Shown: positions 36,877 through 46,133 of the stretch, piece by piece | Layout of the letters: each line of letters begins with the position of its first letter | How positions within the stretch are numbered: position 1 is the first letter of the stretch | NCBI GenBank assembly: GCA_016235455.1 | Contig: JACRKZ010000073.1 | Span: 1-64,000, forward strand | DNA from: Armatimonadota bacterium | GTDB taxonomy: Bacteria > Armatimonadota > UBA10988 | Direction of reading: 5' to 3' | DNA length: 64,000 nucleotides | Translations under genes and position numbers: made by a program | Notes under the pieces: model-generated | Databases searched by the model: none | What the model was told of the DNA's origin: nothing | Seen by the model: only the letters and a program-made list of their open reading frames with translations

Positions 36877-37686
36877 ATGCCCTACAGCATCACCACCGAC
36901 TACCACGTCGACCCGGCCGTGCCATGGGCGCTGCAACTGCGGCGCATGCGCGCGGCCGGGTTCGACCGCATCCACTGGTGCTGGGACTGGAACGCCAACG
37001 TCGTCTACGGCGAGGCGGGGTTGGCTCGCGTTCGTGACCTGCTGACCGAGGCCGACCTGGCCCTGGCCGACACGCACGGTGCCATCGCCGGCGAGGCCCG
37101 CGAGTACAGTGTCGATCCCGCGCAGCGCGCGGCGGGCTTGGCGCTGCATCGCGACCGGCTGGCCTTCACCGCCGCGCTGGGCGGTGACGTGGTGGTTCTA
37201 CATCCGCCCGAGGGCCGGGGCGAGGAGCTAGAAGCGGCCACCGAGCGCATGGTAGCTGCCTGCCTCGAGTTGGTGCCGACTGTGCGCCAGACCGGCGTGC
37301 GGCTGGCCATTGAGAACATCTGGCCGAGCGAGCGCAACCGGCTGGTCATCGCGCGCCTGCTGTCGGCGTTTGAGCCTGACATCATGGGTTTCTGCCTCGA
37401 CAGCGGCCACGCCAACGTGGCCGGCGACCTCGACTGGCTCATCGACTATGCCTTCGACCGGCTGCTGGCCGTGCATCTGCACGACAATGACGGTAGCGGC
37501 GACCAGCACCTGTTGCCGGGCGATGGCACGGTGCCGTGGGACAAGCTGACCAGCGCGCTGCGCGATGCCGGCTATGCGAAGGTGCGCAACCTGGAACTGA
37601 GCATGAGCGCGCGCTACGGCGGCGACGAAGAGGCCTTCCTAGGCGAGGCCATGGTACGGGCCGAACGCCTGGTCGGCTGCGGATAG
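36877..37686 (+). CDS. Sugar phosphate isomerase/epimerase (AP-endonuclease-2-like TIM barrel)
   Basis: LAIENIWPSERN...CLDSGHANVAGD...VHLHDNDGSGDQH. Confidence 0.85.
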   Translation: MPYSITTDYHVDPAVPWALQLRRMRAAGFDRIHWCWDWNANVVYGEAGLARVRDLLTEADLALADTHGAIAGEAREYSVDPAQRAAGLALHRDRLAFTAALGGDVVVLHPPEGRGEELEAATERMVAACLELVPTVRQTGVRLAIENIWPSERNRLVIARLLSAFEPDIMGFCLDSGHANVAGDLDWLIDYAFDRLLAVHLHDNDGSGDQHLLPGDGTVPWDKLTSALRDAGYAKVRNLELSMSARYGGDEEAFLGEAMVRAERLVGCG

Positions 37687-37695
37687 GATGAGTTC

Positions 37696-39738
37696 ATGAG
37701 CACTACGCCCGCGCCGGCGCCGCTTGCGCCGATCCCGTCGCCTCGCCAGATGGCCTGGCAGCGCCGCGAAGTCATCGGATTCGTCCACTTCACGGTCAAC
37801 ACGTTCACGGACCGCGAATGGGGGCTCGGCAACGAGGACCCGGCCGTCTTCAATCCCACCCAGCTCGACGCGCTCCAGTGGGCGCGGGCGCTGAAGGCGG
37901 GCGGCGCCAAGATGGTCATCTTGACCGCCAAGCACCATGACGGCTTCTGCGTGTGGCCGAGCGCGCTGACCGACCACTCGGTTAAGTCGAGCCCGTGGCG
38001 CAACGGCCAGGGCGACGTGGTGCGCGAACTGAGCGATGCCTGCGCCGCCGAAGGGCTGGATTTCGGCGTCTACCTGTCGCCCTGGGACCGCCACGAGCCG
38101 ACCTATGGCTCCGGACAGGAGTACAACGACTACTACGTGGCGCAACTCACCGAACTGCTGACCCAGTACGGGCCAATCAAGGAAGTGTGGTTCGACGGCG
38201 CGTGTGGCGAAGGGCCCAACGGCAAGCGGCAGGTCTATGACTTCGCGCGCTTCTGGGGCACGGTACGTGACCTGGCGCCCGACGCTGTCATGTTCTCCGA
38301 TGCCGGGCCCGACGTACGCTGGGTCGGCAACGAGAGCGGCTACAGCGCCGACGAGTCGTGGTCGACGGTCGACCGCTGCCGGTGGGGCGTGGGCGCCAAC
38401 AACGAGCATCAGACGCGCGGCCACGAGGGCGGCGCCGACTGGCTTCCGCCGGAGACCGACGTCTCCGTGCGGCCGGGCTGGTTCTACCACGCGTCCGAGG
38501 ACGACCGCGTCAAGAGCCTGGACAAGCTGCTCGACATCTACTACCACAGCGTCGGGCTGAACAGCGTGCTGCTGCTCAATGTGCCGCCCGACCAGCGGGG
38601 CCTGATCCACGAGAACGACGCGACGCGACTGGCGGAGTTCCGCGCGGTCATCGACGCGACGTTCGCCCGCGACCTGGCCGTGGACCGACCGGTCGTGGCC
38701 AGCAACGTGCGTGGCAACGACATCCTCTACGCCTCGGGCAACGTTACGCATAACGACCAGGATACCTACTGGGCCACCGACGACGAGGTGGTCAGCGCCT
38801 CGCTCGAGATGGACCTGGGCGGACCGACGACCTTCAACGTCGTGGCCCTCGGCGAGGCCATCGCGCTGGGCCAGCGGGTGCGCCGCTTCCATGTCGAAGC
38901 GCTGGTCGACGGCGTCTGGCAGCCGCTGGCCGAGGGTCGTACTATAGGCTACCTGCGCCTGCTGCGACTGGCGCCGGTCACGGCCAGCCGCCTGCGGGTG
39001 ACCATCGATGACGCCCGCGCCTGCCCGTGCCTCAATACCGTGGGCCTGTTTCTCGAGCCGGCCAAGGTGGACTTTGGCACTGCCGACCGGGCCTTCGACG
39101 CCGCGGCCGGGCTCGACCTGACGCTGGCCTGCTCGGTGCCCGGCGCCGAGGTGCGCTACACGCTCGACGGCTCGGAGCCGACGGCGGCCAGCCCGCTGGC
39201 CAGTGGACCACTGCGCCTGACGGCGACCACCACCGTGCGGGCCAGGGCCTGGTACGATGGTGTGGCCAGCCCGTATCGCGCCGAAGGCACCTTCGAGGCG
39301 CTGATTGCGGAGACGCCTGGTGCGGCGCCGGCCGACGCGGGCTTCGCCTGCGCCTACTTCGAGGGTGGCTGGCAGACGCTGGACCAGATGGCCGGGGCCT
39401 CGCCGGTGGCCGAGAGCCGCGAGCCGGCCATCTCGCTCGCGCCCGCGCGGCGCGACCAGCACTGCGCGCTGCGGTTCACCGGCTCGTTCGAGGCGCCGGT
39501 CGACGGTCTGTACCGCTTCTGGGTCACGTCGGACGACGGCAGCCGCCTGTGGGTTGGCGATCGCCTGGTGGTCGACAACGACGGCCTGCACGGCGAGCCC
39601 ACCGAGCGTGGCGGACTGGCCAACCTCAGAGCCGGCGCGCATTCGCTGACGCTGGCCTGGTTCCGGGCGGCCGGCGGGCAGGCTCTGGCGGTCGAGTGGG
39701 CCGGCCCGGGCATGGCGCGGAGGCCGCTTGGCTCTTGA
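37696..39738 (+). CDS. Alpha-L-fucosidase (GH29) with C-terminal CHB_HEX_C-like and PA14 domains
   Basis: KMVILTAKHHDGFCVWPSALTDHSV, KEVWFDGACGEG; VRYTLDGSEPT; PA14-like FTGSFEAPVDGLYRFWVTSDDGSRLWVGDRLVVDN. Confidence 0.9.
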   Translation: MSTTPAPAPLAPIPSPRQMAWQRREVIGFVHFTVNTFTDREWGLGNEDPAVFNPTQLDALQWARALKAGGAKMVILTAKHHDGFCVWPSALTDHSVKSSPWRNGQGDVVRELSDACAAEGLDFGVYLSPWDRHEPTYGSGQEYNDYYVAQLTELLTQYGPIKEVWFDGACGEGPNGKRQVYDFARFWGTVRDLAPDAVMFSDAGPDVRWVGNESGYSADESWSTVDRCRWGVGANNEHQTRGHEGGADWLPPETDVSVRPGWFYHASEDDRVKSLDKLLDIYYHSVGLNSVLLLNVPPDQRGLIHENDATRLAEFRAVIDATFARDLAVDRPVVASNVRGNDILYASGNVTHNDQDTYWATDDEVVSASLEMDLGGPTTFNVVALGEAIALGQRVRRFHVEALVDGVWQPLAEGRTIGYLRLLRLAPVTASRLRVTIDDARACPCLNTVGLFLEPAKVDFGTADRAFDAAAGLDLTLACSVPGAEVRYTLDGSEPTAASPLASGPLRLTATTTVRARAWYDGVASPYRAEGTFEALIAETPGAAPADAGFACAYFEGGWQTLDQMAGASPVAESREPAISLAPARRDQHCALRFTGSFEAPVDGLYRFWVTSDDGSRLWVGDRLVVDNDGLHGEPTERGGLANLRAGAHSLTLAWFRAAGGQALAVEWAGPGMARRPLGS

Positions 39739-39770
39739 CCACAAGCCGCCCAAGCGGCGATGATGCAGAC

Positions 39771-40253
39771 ATGGCCAGCTACCAGTGCATTCGTATCGGT
39801 GACGAGGTCGTGGCGTTCGTCTGGAGCGAGCGCGGCGTGCAGCGCGTGTGCCTGCCACAGCCCTCGCGCGAGGCGGCGCTGGCCGCGGTCGGCGTGCGCG
39901 CGGACACGGGCGAATCGTGCCACAGCGAACTCGCTGGCCTGTTGGAGCGTTTCTATCAGGGGCAACCGGTCGACTTTGGCGCGATAGCGCTCGACCTGGG
40001 CCGGCAGACATCGTTCACCGCCGCGGTGCGCGCGCGTGTGCTGGCGCTGGGCTGGGGCCAGACCGCCACCTACGGCGACGTGGCCACGGCGGCCGGCAGC
40101 CCGCGAGGCGCCCGCGCCGTCGGCCAGGTCATGGCGCGCAATCCGGTGCCGCCGCTGATCCCTTGCCACCGCGTGCTCGGTAGCCAGGGACTGGGCGGCT
40201 ACGGCGGCGGGCTGGCTCTGAAGAGCCGGTTGCTGGAGTGGGAGAGAGGTTGA
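39771..40253 (+). CDS. ogt: Methylated-DNA--protein-cysteine methyltransferase
   Basis: PCHRVLGSQGLGGYGGGLALKSRLLEWE active site. Confidence 0.92.
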   Translation: MASYQCIRIGDEVVAFVWSERGVQRVCLPQPSREAALAAVGVRADTGESCHSELAGLLERFYQGQPVDFGAIALDLGRQTSFTAAVRARVLALGWGQTATYGDVATAAGSPRGARAVGQVMARNPVPPLIPCHRVLGSQGLGGYGGGLALKSRLLEWERG

Positions 40254-40681
40254 TGCGCGAGTTCGTCATCCGCTGGATCGGCAATGCCATGATCCTGCTG
40301 ATCGTGGCCAACGCGCTGCACGGCCAGCCGGGCCAGCCGGACCCGGTGGTGGTGCACGGCTTTGGCGCAGCCTTCCTCGGCGTGGCGCTGGTCACCGTGC
40401 TGAATCTGGTGCTGCAGCCCATGGTCAGCGTCGTCAAGGCGCTGGGCTGCCTGGTCAACCTGATCACCATCGGCGTCTTCGGCTGGTTGGTGTCGTTCGG
40501 CTTCTGGGCGCTGGCATTCTTCCTGGTCGGCTTCATGACCCGGCCGCTGGGCGACGACTTCCGTATTGAGAGCTTCGGCGCGGCGGCCGCCGCGGCGTTC
40601 TGGATGGCGCTGGGCAACGGCCTGCTGAGCATGGCGGTCCATCGCCGCGAGGACGATGAGGGACGAGAGAGGGAGCGGTGA
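40253..40681 (+). CDS. Phage holin-4-superfamily-like small membrane protein
   Basis: 3-4 TM; NLVLQPMVSVVKALGCLVNLITIGVFGWLVSFGFW pattern; start overlaps previous stop (TGATG). Confidence 0.65.
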   Translation: MREFVIRWIGNAMILLIVANALHGQPGQPDPVVVHGFGAAFLGVALVTVLNLVLQPMVSVVKALGCLVNLITIGVFGWLVSFGFWALAFFLVGFMTRPLGDDFRIESFGAAAAAAFWMALGNGLLSMAVHRREDDEGRERER

Positions 40682-40688
40682 TTCGCGC

Positions 40689-41573
40689 ATGACGCCGACC
40701 CAACTGGTCATCGTCACAGGCATGTCTGGCGCTGGCAAGTCCACCGCCATCCGCTGCCTGGAGGAGATGAGCTACTTCACCATCGACAACATGCCGCCGT
40801 CGCTGCTGCCTACCTTCGTGCAGCTCTGCGCGACCCAGGAGCGCCCGGTATCGCATGTGGCGGCGGTGATCGATGTGCGCGGCGGCGAGTTCTTCGACGA
40901 CATTGTCTCCGCGCTCGATGAGCTGGACCAGGCCGGTTCGCCCTATCGCATCGTCTTCCTCGACGCGAGCACCGAGGTGCTGCTGTCGCGGTTCAAGGAA
41001 CACCGTGTCCGCCATCCGCTACAGAGCGACGGCCGGTCGTTGCTCGATGCCATCGAGGCCGAACGCGAATTGCTGGGTGAGCTCAAGGGTCGGGCCAGCG
41101 TCGTGCTCGACACCAGCGCCGAGACCGTGCGTGCGCTGCGCGGCGAGTTGACCAAGCTGTTTCCCGTGCGCGACGGCGGCAACGAGATGATGGTCCACAT
41201 CGTCTCGTTCGGCTACAAGCACGGCATGCCGGCCGACGTCGACTACGTGTTCGACGTCCGCTACCTGCGCAACCCGCACCACGATCCCGAGCTGCGCCCG
41301 TTCACCGGCGATGATCCGCGCGTGCGCGCCTACGTCGAGGAAGACCCGCGCACCGCGGAGATCCGCGCACGGCTCTGCGACTTCGTGGACTTCGTGCTGC
41401 CTCAGCACTATGAGGAAGGGCGGCGCTACGTGAGTATCGGCATCGGCTGCACCGGCGGCAAGCATCGCAGCCGCGTAGTGGCGGCGTATCTCGCGGAGCA
41501 TCTGGAGGCGCAAGGCTATCGCGTGGTGCGTCAGCATCGTGACCGCTACCGCGAGGGCCAGGGCTGGGGCTGA
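40689..41573 (+). CDS. rapZ: RNase adapter / nucleotide-binding protein RapZ (YvcJ)
   Basis: VIVTGMSGAGKSTAIRCLEEMSYFTIDNMPPSLLP; SIGIGCTGGKHRSR. Confidence 0.97.
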   Translation: MTPTQLVIVTGMSGAGKSTAIRCLEEMSYFTIDNMPPSLLPTFVQLCATQERPVSHVAAVIDVRGGEFFDDIVSALDELDQAGSPYRIVFLDASTEVLLSRFKEHRVRHPLQSDGRSLLDAIEAERELLGELKGRASVVLDTSAETVRALRGELTKLFPVRDGGNEMMVHIVSFGYKHGMPADVDYVFDVRYLRNPHHDPELRPFTGDDPRVRAYVEEDPRTAEIRARLCDFVDFVLPQHYEEGRRYVSIGIGCTGGKHRSRVVAAYLAEHLEAQGYRVVRQHRDRYREGQGWG

Positions 41574-41638
41574 CCCTTCACCGCGGCGCGTTGCCGCAGC
41601 ACACTAGAAATGGGTCTGGCAACCCGGAGGTCGTAGCG

Positions 41639-41866
41639 ATGGCCGAATCTGGCACCGAGAATCAGGTAGCGCTCACCGCGCCGCCCATCCACGAGCCCGA
41701 ACTGTGTGGCGGGTGCCTGATGTGTTGGGTGTACTGCCCCGAGGACGCCATCATCGTCGAACGCGGCCGCATCGTGGGTGTCGACCCGCAGGCCTGCGCG
41801 CGCTGCGGCCAGTGCGTGCTCGTCTGTCAGCCCACGCGTCACGCCCGTCACTGGCCCGACGCCTAA
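41639..41866 (+). CDS. 4Fe-4S dicluster ferredoxin (PorD-like)
   Basis: CGGCLMCWVYCP and CARCGQCVLVCQP. Confidence 0.9.
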   Translation: MAESGTENQVALTAPPIHEPELCGGCLMCWVYCPEDAIIVERGRIVGVDPQACARCGQCVLVCQPTRHARHWPDA

Positions 41867-44800
41867 CCGATCACCAGCGCCAGACACGGTGCCAGCCCGG
41901 TGGCCCGCACCTGGCCTGCCAGCGCCGTGACATCGGCCAGACCGCCCACCAGCAGCAGCGGCGCTGCCCAGCGGTCGGGATGGGCGGCGATGTCGAAACA
42001 CACCGGCCAGCCCAGACGGCGGCTCAGCGCCACCAGCAACTCGTCGGCCGCCTGGCACGACACAGCCCCCGCCAGCGCCACCGGCTGTGCCGACAGCACA
42101 GGCAGAACCGCCTCGACCGACGCCGTACCCGTCAGCCGCCAGCCTCGCGACCAGGGGCCAGCCAGCGCCACGACTTCGCCCGCATCCGCCGGCTCGGGCG
42201 CCGGCTCGGCGGCTGGCGCGAGCGACTGCTTCACCCAGCGGATGGCAGCCAGTGAGGTGCCGTCGCCCAGAGCGGCGCGCACCAGGTGCAATGGCCGTTC
42301 GGGCTCCACCTCAAGCGCTGCCAGAATGCGGCGATGGGCCTCATCGCCGAGTAGTTCGGCGCAGTCGATGTCGCCACGATCGAGGAGTGCCATGACATGC
42401 GTGTTCAGGCGCGCGATGGTCACTCCAGCTTCCCTGGCGGCCTCATCCAGCGTGTGCCCACGGCGAATCATCCGCACGCCGGCCTCGAAGGGATCGCTCG
42501 GCGGCGCGGCGGTGGCGGCGGGCAGTGGCGCGGTTGGCATTTCGTGGGGCTGAGTCTGCTCGGCCCAGGCCAGGAGTACGGGCAGCAGGGAGGCGCCATG
42601 GCGCTCGGCGAAGGCCGGCCCGGCGCCAGACAGGGCGCCCATGGACTGGACCGTATCGGGCCGGTGACGGCACAGGAGGCGTAGCAGGCGGTCGGCACAG
42701 ATGGTCCGGGCCGGCACGCCCTCGTCGCGCGAGCGCTGCGTGCGCCAGGCGCGCAACTGCTCAAAGAGCGTCATCTCCTCGGCCGTGAGCTGATGGTCTT
42801 CGGGCGGCGGTGGGGGCGCGGCCGCGGGGGGCACGCTGGAGGGTGCCGGCTCGCGCAGCAGTTCCAGGATAGCCTCGCCATACAGCTCAATCTTGCGCGG
42901 GCCGATGCCGTTGATCCGTTCGAGGTCGGCCAGACGGCGCGGTCGGCACTGGGCCAGCTCGGCCAGCGCGCGCTTGGACAGGACCATGAAGGGCGGCACG
43001 CCGTCTTCGGCGGCCTGGTCGCGGCACCAGACACGGAGCCGCTCGTGGAGCGCCTCATCATCAACCGACAGGTCGTCGGCCGGCGTCGGCTGAGGAGCGC
43101 CGTGTGCCGGGCGCAGGCACGGCAGGGCGATCGGCCGTGCCTCGTCGGCGAGTGCCGCGCGGCCATGGCGGGTGAGGGCCATGACCGGCTTGTCGCCATT
43201 GATCGGCTTGAGCCACCCATCGAGCACGAGGTTGTCGATGGCGTCGAGCACGGTCTTCGTGGGCCACGCCTTCAACTGGCCGTAGGTGGGCAGATTGCGC
43301 GCCCATGGCTCGACCGTCCGGGCCTTACTGCCCGACAGAATGCCACCCAGACGCACGCGGCCCAGGCCGTGGCGAGCCGCACCGACCGTGGTCAGGATGG
43401 TTCGCGCCACCTCGGTCTCGGCGGGTGTGGTGGCGGGATCGACAGCGGGTTCGGGGTCATCGGCGGCCATCTGCAGCGGGTCCGGCTCCTCGGGATCGCC
43501 GAAGTAGCCGAGCAGGAACCGGCGGCGTGACGGGGCGGTCTCGCAGTAGCGCACCATGGCGCCCACCTGGCTCTCGCGCAGGCGTCGACGCTGGTGCTGC
43601 AGCTCCACGAAGCGGTCCACGTCGCGGGAGGCGAGTTGGCCGGGCCGCAAGGTGTAGCGGCCCGTGCCGTCGTCCACGCCGAAGTCGTCAACCAGGCCCA
43701 GGCGCTCCAGGTAGTCGATGGCCCCGCGCGCCTGCGTATCGCTGAGGCTGGCGTCCTGCGCGGCTTCGTTGAGCGATCGCGCGCCGTGCCGCAGCGCCTC
43801 CAGCGTGGCGCGGAGCTGCTCGGCGCCCATCTCCTCATGCTCGATGAACCAGTACTGCAGTCCGGCATCGGTCGGGTGGTAGAGCATGATGCAGCGCGCC
43901 GGTTGGCCATCGCGGCCGGCGCGGCCGGCCTCCTGGTAGTAGGCTTCGATCGAGCCGGGCATGGTCCAGTGGATGACGAACCGTACCTCGGACTTGTCGA
44001 TGCCCATGCCAAAGGCGTTGGTGGCCACGACGATGGCGTCGGGATGGCTCATGAACAGGTCTTGCGCGGCGCTGCGCTCGCCCGCGGGCAGGCCGGCGTG
44101 GTAGAACACCGTCGGGCGGTGGGTGCGCTCGCCGATGTGCTGGGCCAGCCCTTCGGCGGCCTTGCGCGTGCCGCTGTAGATGATGCCACTGCCCGGCATC
44201 TCGTCGAGCAGCCGGTCGAGCTGGAGGAGTTTGCCGTCCTCGGTGGGCGCGTAGCGGATCTCGAAGGTCAGGTTCGGGCGGTTGAACCCCGACACGGCGC
44301 GCGGCAAGTCGGGCCGGCCGAGCTGCTTGGCGATGTCGTCCTGCACGTCCAGCGTGGCGGTGGCGGTCAGTGCCACGAGCGGCGGCTGGCCCAGGTCTTC
44401 CAGCACCTCGCCCATGAGCAGGTAGTCGGGCCGGAAATCGTGACCCCACTGGCTGATGCAGTGGGCCTCATCCACCACGAAGCGCTGGATGCAGACCTCG
44501 CGCAGCCGGCGGCGGAAACCCGACAGGCGGAAGCGCTCGGGCGCCACGTACAGCAGCTTGACGCGGCCCGTCACGGCATCGGACAGGGCGCGGCGCTGCT
44601 CGTCGGCGCCCATGGCGGAGTTGATGCAGGCGGCCGCGCCCGGCCAGCGCTGGTTGAGCGACTCCACCTGGTCCTTCATCAGCGCGATGAGCGGGCTGAC
44701 CACCAGCGTCAGTGGCGGCAGTTCCAGCGCCGGCAGTTGGAAGCAGAGCGACTTGCCGCTGCCGGTCGGGCGCACGACCAGTCGGTCCTCGCCGCGCAAC

Positions 44801-44928
44801 ACGGCACCAACCACCTCGCCCTGATGGGGCAGGTAGCAGGGGAAACCGAACCACCTCGCCAGCGCGTCGTCCAGTTCGGTGGCGTCAAGGCTCAAGCGCG
44901 CCAGGGCGGCCTGTGCCTCGCTGGCCAT
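41863..44928 (-). CDS. recQ: RecQ-family ATP-dependent DNA helicase with two HRDC-like domains and an uncharacterised C-terminal extension
   Basis: PTGSGKSLCFQLPAL, VDEAHCISQWGHDFRPDY, GMGIDKSEVRFVIH, QEAGRAGRDG; HRDC-like at ~DEALHERLRVW and ~EMTLFEQLRAW. Confidence 0.95.
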   Translation of the reverse strand: MASEAQAALARLSLDATELDDALARWFGFPCYLPHQGEVVGAVLRGEDRLVVRPTGSGKSLCFQLPALELPPLTLVVSPLIALMKDQVESLNQRWPGAAACINSAMGADEQRRALSDAVTGRVKLLYVAPERFRLSGFRRRLREVCIQRFVVDEAHCISQWGHDFRPDYLLMGEVLEDLGQPPLVALTATATLDVQDDIAKQLGRPDLPRAVSGFNRPNLTFEIRYAPTEDGKLLQLDRLLDEMPGSGIIYSGTRKAAEGLAQHIGERTHRPTVFYHAGLPAGERSAAQDLFMSHPDAIVVATNAFGMGIDKSEVRFVIHWTMPGSIEAYYQEAGRAGRDGQPARCIMLYHPTDAGLQYWFIEHEEMGAEQLRATLEALRHGARSLNEAAQDASLSDTQARGAIDYLERLGLVDDFGVDDGTGRYTLRPGQLASRDVDRFVELQHQRRRLRESQVGAMVRYCETAPSRRRFLLGYFGDPEEPDPLQMAADDPEPAVDPATTPAETEVARTILTTVGAARHGLGRVRLGGILSGSKARTVEPWARNLPTYGQLKAWPTKTVLDAIDNLVLDGWLKPINGDKPVMALTRHGRAALADEARPIALPCLRPAHGAPQPTPADDLSVDDEALHERLRVWCRDQAAEDGVPPFMVLSKRALAELAQCRPRRLADLERINGIGPRKIELYGEAILELLREPAPSSVPPAAAPPPPPEDHQLTAEEMTLFEQLRAWRTQRSRDEGVPARTICADRLLRLLCRHRPDTVQSMGALSGAGPAFAERHGASLLPVLLAWAEQTQPHEMPTAPLPAATAAPPSDPFEAGVRMIRRGHTLDEAAREAGVTIARLNTHVMALLDRGDIDCAELLGDEAHRRILAALEVEPERPLHLVRAALGDGTSLAAIRWVKQSLAPAAEPAPEPADAGEVVALAGPWSRGWRLTGTASVEAVLPVLSAQPVALAGAVSCQAADELLVALSRRLGWPVCFDIAAHPDRWAAPLLLVGGLADVTALAGQVRATGLAPCLALVIG

Positions 44929-44970
44929 GTACGGATCCTCCCAACGCTTTGTTCAAAGCGGAGCATGCAG

Positions 44971-45053
44971 ATGACCATGGAGCACAGCCGCCCGCGACCG
45001 CGCGCGACGAGTCGACCAACGCACAGCCGACGGCGGCTGTGCTCCATGGTCAT
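44971..45053. repeat. Palindromic extragenic element with 22-bp perfect inverted arms and an internal alternative hairpin
   Basis: ATGACCATGGAGCACAGCCGCC (44971-44992) / GGCGGCTGTGCTCCATGGTCAT (45032-45053); inner GCACAGCCG-ACGG-CGGCTGTGC (45021-45042). Confidence 0.85.
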
Positions 45054-45067
45054 TCGCGCAGGCGACC

Positions 45068-46120
45068 TTAGTGCTTCCTCAGCAGCCACTTGACCACGCC
45101 GAGAATGCCCTGACGCCAGGCCACGCGGTGGGTGATGCCCGTGGCGCCGGCGATCTCCGCCTTGTGCTCCAGGTACCACTGGTAGCTGCGGATCAGTGCG
45201 TCGGCGTTGGAATACTTGGGATTCCAGCCCAGTTGGGACTCGATCTTCTCGGTGGAGACAAACGAATCCGTGTCGGCCGTGCCGTACACCCACTTGTACA
45301 GCGGCGACAGGCGCAGCACTTCAGCCACGCGCAGGAAGAGCTTGACACCGGGCGCCCAAGTGCCCATGACGCGCGCGCCGTTGCCCGCGTAGTCGCACAG
45401 CGCGCCAACGTCCTCGTTGACGGTGCGGAAGTCCTTGGCGCCGACATTGAACGTATCGTTGACCTTGTCGAGCGGGCCGCTCAGGCCGAGCCAGATGGCC
45501 TGCACGAGGTCGCATACCTCAAGCAACTGGTAGCGGTTGGTGCCCGGTCCGATGACCGGAATGCGGCAGCCGCTCTCCACCCAGTCGTAGAGGATCTGGA
45601 ACACGCCCAGCCGGGCCGTGCCGATGAACGTCTTGGGTCGGATGACGCAGACCACCAGGCCCTTGTGCCGCCAGCCGGCGCACAGCTCTTCCGCGGCGAT
45701 CTTGGTCTCGCCGTACGGGCCGACACCAACCATCGGATCGGTCTCGTAGAGCGGGTGCTTGTCGGGCACGCCGTAGACGGCGGTGGACGAGATCTGCACC
45801 ATGCGCTGTACGCCGGCGTCGACGCAGGCCTGCAGCACGTTGCGTGTGCCGTCCACATTCACCGTGTAGATGTCTTCACGCTTCCACAGCGGCAGCGCCG
45901 CGGCGCCGTGCACCACCATGTCGGGCTTGTGCGCCGCGAACACCTCGGCCAGGCGGTCCTCATCGCGAATGTCGCCTTGCTCGTAGATTGTGCCGTCGGG
46001 ATACTCGGCCAGCTCCGCCGGCACGAGATCGAAGAGCACGAACTCGATCTCCTTGTCCCGCAGGTCGTTGGCGATGTGGTAGCCCAGGAACCCGGATCCA
46101 CCGGTGATCAGCAACTTCAC
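45068..46120 (-). CDS. NAD-dependent epimerase/dehydratase (extended SDR, 3-beta-HSD-like)
   Basis: KLLITGGSGFLGYHIA...ISSTAVYG...YGETK; GTG start 46120. Confidence 0.88.
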   Translation of the reverse strand: MKLLITGGSGFLGYHIANDLRDKEIEFVLFDLVPAELAEYPDGTIYEQGDIRDEDRLAEVFAAHKPDMVVHGAAALPLWKREDIYTVNVDGTRNVLQACVDAGVQRMVQISSTAVYGVPDKHPLYETDPMVGVGPYGETKIAAEELCAGWRHKGLVVCVIRPKTFIGTARLGVFQILYDWVESGCRIPVIGPGTNRYQLLEVCDLVQAIWLGLSGPLDKVNDTFNVGAKDFRTVNEDVGALCDYAGNGARVMGTWAPGVKLFLRVAEVLRLSPLYKWVYGTADTDSFVSTEKIESQLGWNPKYSNADALIRSYQWYLEHKAEIAGATGITHRVAWRQGILGVVKWLLRKH

Positions 46121-46133
46121 GACGTCTCTCCTC

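Noticed and set aside
34617-36878. 753-aa minus-strand ORF (and 790-aa at 37639-40011, 862-aa at 47791-50379)
   Set aside because: Antisense to sialate esterase, GH29 and M20/TPR genes respectively
40253-40681. Prophage remnant suggested by holin-like protein
   Set aside because: Holin-4-like small membrane proteins are common chromosomal genes; no other phage genes nearby
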